NCBI GenBank assembly: GCA_016201435.1
Contig: JACQCT010000014.1
Span: forward strand, 124,001 to 188,000
Length of the DNA stretch: 64,000 nt
Source of the DNA: Nitrososphaerota archaeon
Lineage (GTDB): Archaea > Thermoproteota > Nitrososphaeria > Nitrososphaerales > Nitrosopumilaceae
Reading direction: 5' to 3'
Program-made: the position numbers and the translations under genes
The notes under the pieces: model-generated
What the model was told of the DNA's origin: nothing
Database searches by the model: none
Seen by the model: the letters and a program-made list of their open reading frames with translations, nothing else
Shown here: one piece after another, positions 60,660 to 64,000 of the stretch
Position numbering within the stretch: position 1 is the first letter of the stretch
Layout of the letters: each line of letters opens with the position of its first letter

Positions 60660-61796
60660 TTGGATTACGATGTCATAATTGCAGGTGGTAGTGTCTCAGG
60701 TCTTCTGTGTGCAAGAGAAATAGCAAGCCTGGGCCATAGTGTTTTAGTCATAGAGGAGGATTCGGAGATTGGAACACCTGAGCATTGTGGCGGTCTAGTC
60801 AGCATCATGGGAATAGATGAGCTTGGTGTGGTACCCATGAGAGCAACTCTTGATAATAAGATAAGATCCGCTGCGATTTTTTCACCTGCAAAAAAGAGTT
60901 TTTCGCTTGATGCAAGATCTCAAAAAGTCATAGTATTAGACAGACGTGAATTTGACAAACAAATCGCACACCAAGCACAAACTAATGGTGCAGAAATCCG
61001 TGTCAGAACATCTCTAAGAGAGATTTTTGACGACGGTGTGAAAACGTCAGAGGGCTCATTAAAATGCAAAATTGTTGTTGATGCACGAGGAGTATCTTCA
61101 CTTATTCAAAAAGATAGAACCGGAATATTGCAATCTGCACAGTATGAAGTGTATGCTGACTGGATTGAAAAGGACAGAATCGAGGTATATTTTGATCAAG
61201 AAAAATTCCCTGGTTTTTTTGCATGGATTATTCCTACCAGAAGAGATGAGGCCAAAGTAGGAGTAGCAGGAAAAGGCATCAATGCTGCTGTTGCTCTTGA
61301 AAGTTTTCTCAAAGAGAAGGGAAAACATTCAACGATAAGAAAAATATATGCGCCTATTTGGATAAAAGGCCCCATACAGAATTTCGTGTCAAAAAACATT
61401 GTAATCATTGGAGACGCCGCAGGCCAATCAAAGCCTACAACTGCAGGAGGGATTTATTCATGTGGTCTTGGCGGCATATTTGCTGGAAGATCCATTTCTA
61501 AATTTTTAGAGTTTGGGAAATCATCTGATCTTCTTGAATACCAAAAAACATGGATAGATAAATTTGGTCAGGAGTTTGAACACATGCTTCTTGCACGAGG
61601 TCTTCTTGAAAGACTGGACAACAAATCAATTGATAAAATGTTTGAATCCATAACACCCGAGATTGTAGAAGAAATATCAAAAGAAGGTTCCTTTGATTTT
61701 CATACGATCTCACTTGCAAAGCTACTTGGTGTGAAAGGTTCAGTTAAGGCAATACAGGCAATTTTAGGAAGCGAGTTTAGAAGACTGTTAACATGA
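60660..61796 (+). CDS. Geranylgeranyl reductase-family flavoprotein
   Basis: A 378-residue FAD enzyme that saturates isoprenoid chains, for example in archaeal lipids. DVIIAGGSVSGLLCAREIA (4-22) is the FAD site, GTPEHCGGLVS the conserved Cys loop, VVDARG and VIIGDAAGQSKPTTAGGI the later FAD-binding motifs. TTG start at 60660 follows from the domain edge. It is divergent from pth2. Confidence 0.85.
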   Translation: MDYDVIIAGGSVSGLLCAREIASLGHSVLVIEEDSEIGTPEHCGGLVSIMGIDELGVVPMRATLDNKIRSAAIFSPAKKSFSLDARSQKVIVLDRREFDKQIAHQAQTNGAEIRVRTSLREIFDDGVKTSEGSLKCKIVVDARGVSSLIQKDRTGILQSAQYEVYADWIEKDRIEVYFDQEKFPGFFAWIIPTRRDEAKVGVAGKGINAAVALESFLKEKGKHSTIRKIYAPIWIKGPIQNFVSKNIVIIGDAAGQSKPTTAGGIYSCGLGGIFAGRSISKFLEFGKSSDLLEYQKTWIDKFGQEFEHMLLARGLLERLDNKSIDKMFESITPEIVEEISKEGSFDFHTISLAKLLGVKGSVKAIQAILGSEFRRLLT

Positions 61797-61853
61797 GAGA
61801 AGAATAACAAATGATAAGCAAGGTATAAATTCGGTTTTTTATCAGCTTTGAAC

Positions 61854-62033
61854 ATGTCATCATCTATTGCATTACCAGTATGCAGCTCGTGTCACAGACC
61901 TATCATGCCTAATGATAAATGTGTCAAATTCAACTGCCCTAGCTGTGGTACAATGTTGGTTTGGAGATGTGAGAGCTGCAGAGAATCTGCCAAAACCTAT
62001 AAATGCAAATCCTGCAACTTTGATGGACCATAG
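61854..62033 (+). CDS. Small archaeal zinc-finger protein (HVO_2753-like)
   Basis: A 59-residue protein with four CxxC knuckles ([29 protein letters not shown]), so two zinc ions. This family is found next to the aEF1-beta gene in many archaea, as here, where the elongation factor starts four bases after its stop. A ribosome-linked role is suspected but not proven. Confidence 0.85.
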   Translation: MSSSIALPVCSSCHRPIMPNDKCVKFNCPSCGTMLVWRCESCRESAKTYKCKSCNFDGP

Positions 62034-62037
62034 AAAA

Positions 62038-62319
62038 ATGGCACGACTTTTACTTCGAGCAAAAATCCTTCCAACAGACACAGAAACAGATCTGGATGCA
62101 ATTGCGAAAAAGATCGCGTCTACATTAAAAGATGGAATACAGCTTTCAAAATATACAAAAGAGCCATTAGCTTTTGGGCTCTACTTTATTAGCGCAGAAT
62201 TCTCATTGGAAGATAAGGATGGGCAGATGGACTCGCTTGAAAACACTGTCAAGGCAATAGAAGGCGTAGGAGAATTTGAAGTCCTTGGAGCAAGCAGAGC
62301 ATCTGTAGATGTAAAGTAG
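62038..62319 (+). CDS. ef1b: Elongation factor 1-beta (aEF1B)
   Basis: Guanine nucleotide exchange factor for EF-1A. The 93-residue protein has the ferredoxin-like fold pattern: [47 protein letters not shown] and a closing VEVxGAS-type strand ([13 protein letters not shown]). It is co-transcribed with the zinc-finger gene upstream and the CDC48 gene downstream. Confidence 0.92.
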   Translation: MARLLLRAKILPTDTETDLDAIAKKIASTLKDGIQLSKYTKEPLAFGLYFISAEFSLEDKDGQMDSLENTVKAIEGVGEFEVLGASRASVDVK

Positions 62320-62327
62320 GTGTTTTT

Positions 62328-64000
62328 TTGGTACGTAAAGATGAACCGCTTCAAATGCGTGTCGGCGAAGCAAAGCAAAGAGATGTAGGAAAAAGACGAG
62401 CTCGTATTGAACCAGAAGCTATGGAATATTTAAAAGTAGAACCTGGCGACATGGTAGAAATTGTCGGTAAAAGATCAAGTTGTGCAATAGTGTGGCCAAC
62501 CGATGATGACAACAAAGCTCCAGACATGATTAGAATTGACGGTCAAACAAGAAAGAACGTGGGTATCGGAATTAATGACATTGTTAATGTAAAAAAGATT
62601 GTAGCTAAACCTGCAAAAAGTGTGGTGCTCATGCCAGTAAATGGAAATGTTACGGTTGACAAGGAGTTTACTGATTTTGTAAAAAACAGACTCAAAGGTC
62701 TACCACTTTCTGAGGGTGATGAAATTTCTGTAATGATTCTAGGCAACTCGATGGACTTTAAGATTCACAAAATATCACCCAAGACAGTTGTTAAGATAGA
62801 ACGTGGCACGACTCTTACAATTCTAACTGAAACATCAGTTGACAAGAAATTACGAGTAACCTATGAAGAGATAGGAGGATTAAAGACACAGACAAAAAGG
62901 ATGAGAGAGATTGTGGAGTTACCATTACGACATCCCGAAGTGTTCCAGACATTTGGGATAGAACCGCATAGTGGAATTTTGTTATATGGTCCACCAGGAT
63001 GCGGAAAGACTTTGATTGCCAAAGTACTAGCTAGCGAATCAGAGGCAAACTTTTACTCCATAAACGGACCTGAAATAATGAACAAGTATTATGGAGAAAC
63101 AGAGGCTCGACTCCGTGACATATTCAAAGAAGCAAAAGAGAATTCTCCAAGTGTAATATTTATTGATGAAATTGATGCCATTGCTCCAAAAAGAGAAGAA
63201 GCATACGGCGATGTAGAAAAAAGAGTCGTTGCACAGCTTTTAGCTTTGATGGATGGACTTACGGATAGAGGAAATGTCATTGTACTTGGTGCAACAAATA
63301 GACCAGAGAGTGTAGATCCAGCATTAAGAAGACCTGGAAGATTCGATAGAGAAATTGAAATTTCTGTACCAAATGTAGATGGAAGGTTAGAGATACTTCA
63401 CATTCACACTAGAGGAATGCCACTTGATGAAGATGTAGATTTGAAAATACTTTCAGCAGAACTTCATGGCTATACTGGAGCTGATATCAAGTCATTATGT
63501 AGAGAAGCTGCTATGAAAGCACTTAGAAACTATTTGCCAGAAATAGATATGGAGACAGAAAAAATTTCTACTGAAATTTTACAATCAATGAGGATTCGTT
63601 TACAAGACTTTTACGATGCAATGCATGAGATCGTGCCTACTGCCATGAGGGAATTCTATGTAGAAAGTCCAAAAGTTTGGTGGAAAGACGTCGGCGGATT
63701 AGATGATGCAAAAAGAACATTACATGACAACTTGATCATGGCAATAAAAGAACCCGCCAAATTCCAAAAGATGGGAATCAAACCACCAAAGGGAGCATTA
63801 CTTTATGGTCCACCAGGATGTGGAAAAACTCTCCTAGCAAGATCACTTGCAACCGAAGGAGGAGCTAACATGATTCTCGTAAGAGGTCCAGAAATTTTAT
63901 CAAAATGGGTAGGAGAGTCTGAAAAAGCAATTAGAGACATATTCAGAAAAGCAAAAGCGTCTTCTCCATGTATTGTAATTTTTGATGAGCTTGATTCTTT
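62328..64000 (+). CDS. CDC48/VCP-type AAA ATPase, 3' end cut by window edge
   Basis: Hexameric unfoldase that extracts proteins for degradation. At least 557 residues are present. The N domain (8-170) is followed by D1 with YGPPGCGKT and [11 protein letters not shown], and D2 with a second YGPPGCGKT and IFDELDS at the right edge. Arginine fingers GRFDREIE are in D1. TTG at 62328 is used, with a GTAGGTG ribosome site before it; the first ATG is ten codons later. It sits eight bases after aEF1-beta. Confidence 0.9.
   Translation, partial: MVRKDEPLQMRVGEAKQRDVGKRRARIEPEAMEYLKVEPGDMVEIVGKRSSCAIVWPTDDDNKAPDMIRIDGQTRKNVGIGINDIVNVKKIVAKPAKSVVLMPVNGNVTVDKEFTDFVKNRLKGLPLSEGDEISVMILGNSMDFKIHKISPKTVVKIERGTTLTILTETSVDKKLRVTYEEIGGLKTQTKRMREIVELPLRHPEVFQTFGIEPHSGILLYGPPGCGKTLIAKVLASESEANFYSINGPEIMNKYYGETEARLRDIFKEAKENSPSVIFIDEIDAIAPKREEAYGDVEKRVVAQLLALMDGLTDRGNVIVLGATNRPESVDPALRRPGRFDREIEISVPNVDGRLEILHIHTRGMPLDEDVDLKILSAELHGYTGADIKSLCREAAMKALRNYLPEIDMETEKISTEILQSMRIRLQDFYDAMHEIVPTAMREFYVESPKVWWKDVGGLDDAKRTLHDNLIMAIKEPAKFQKMGIKPPKGALLYGPPGCGKTLLARSLATEGGANMILVRGPEILSKWVGESEKAIRDIFRKAKASSPCIVIFDELDS

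Noticed and set aside
1-64000. tRNA, rRNA and CRISPR arrays
   Set aside because: No cloverleaf-like sequence, rRNA segment or regularly spaced repeat was recognised; a covariance-model scan could still find a tRNA.

Overview
The window reads as a piece of an ammonia-oxidising-type archaeal chromosome (Nitrososphaerota, formerly Thaumarchaeota). The evidence is gene content: aEF1-beta behind a zinc-ribbon gene, Pth2, a CDC48 ATPase, geranylgeranyl-reductase-type flavoprotein, NreA with a C-terminal PCNA-binding peptide, a Dpo4-type polymerase, DUF99, a thaumarchaeosortase-like membrane protein, FilR1-type regulators, NitrOD5-like and DUF6659-like proteins, the tandem IPxWxKNNAxxW repeat typical of this phylum, and many very small zinc-finger genes. 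Base composition is AT-rich throughout. No rRNA, tRNA or CRISPR array was recognised.

Layout. 1-10.6 kb: a DUF3179 lipoprotein-like gene cut by the left edge, the ergothioneine pair egtB-egtD, a membrane/zinc-finger/NDH-2 fusion, a DsrE protein, thioredoxin reductase, and an operon of DUF6659 protein, zinc-ribbon protein and a patatin whose 5' end is frameshifted. 10.7-12.2 kb: small proteins, including four zinc-finger genes of 34-58 codons packed in an apparently empty stretch. 12.3-15.7 kb: a nuclease-like protein with a long Cys/His-rich tail, a membrane protein, a PD-(D/E)XK-like protein and an acetyltransferase. 16.0-25.1 kb: an integrated virus- or plasmid-like element with tyrosine integrase, divergent winged-helix and ribbon-helix-helix regulators around an inverted repeat, a replication-type ATPase, terminase small and large subunit-like genes, a HEPN operon and a second ribbon-helix-helix gene with its own perfect operator.

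25.1-32.5 kb: DNA repair (dinB, nreA), an archaeosortase-like protein with Ser where the family nucleophile Cys is expected, DUF99, a FilR1-type regulator behind a mini zinc-ribbon gene, and a class III cyclase. 32.7-42 kb: three large exported proteins, a metzincin with FnIII domain, a seven-repeat YVTN propeller fused to a subtilisin, and a beta-rich surface protein. 42-53 kb: a translation-factor-like protein without a P-loop, exported and unknown proteins, a GMC oxidoreductase operon, a second cyclase, a RAM-domain/MEDS pair, a PEBP protein and a methyltransferase. 53-64 kb: a second mini zinc-ribbon/FilR1 cassette, malic enzyme, a succinate-semialdehyde-type dehydrogenase, an intact patatin next to a second DUF6659 gene, and a housekeeping block ending in a CDC48 gene cut by the right edge.

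The most unusual points are a family of tiny zinc ribbons ending in NW(P/A)ES, two of them each preceding a FilR1 regulator; the twice-repeated patatin/DUF6659 neighbourhood; the capsid-less element with terminase and HEPN genes; and several clear inverted-repeat operators in divergent promoters. All functions are inferred from sequence reading only; no database search was run.
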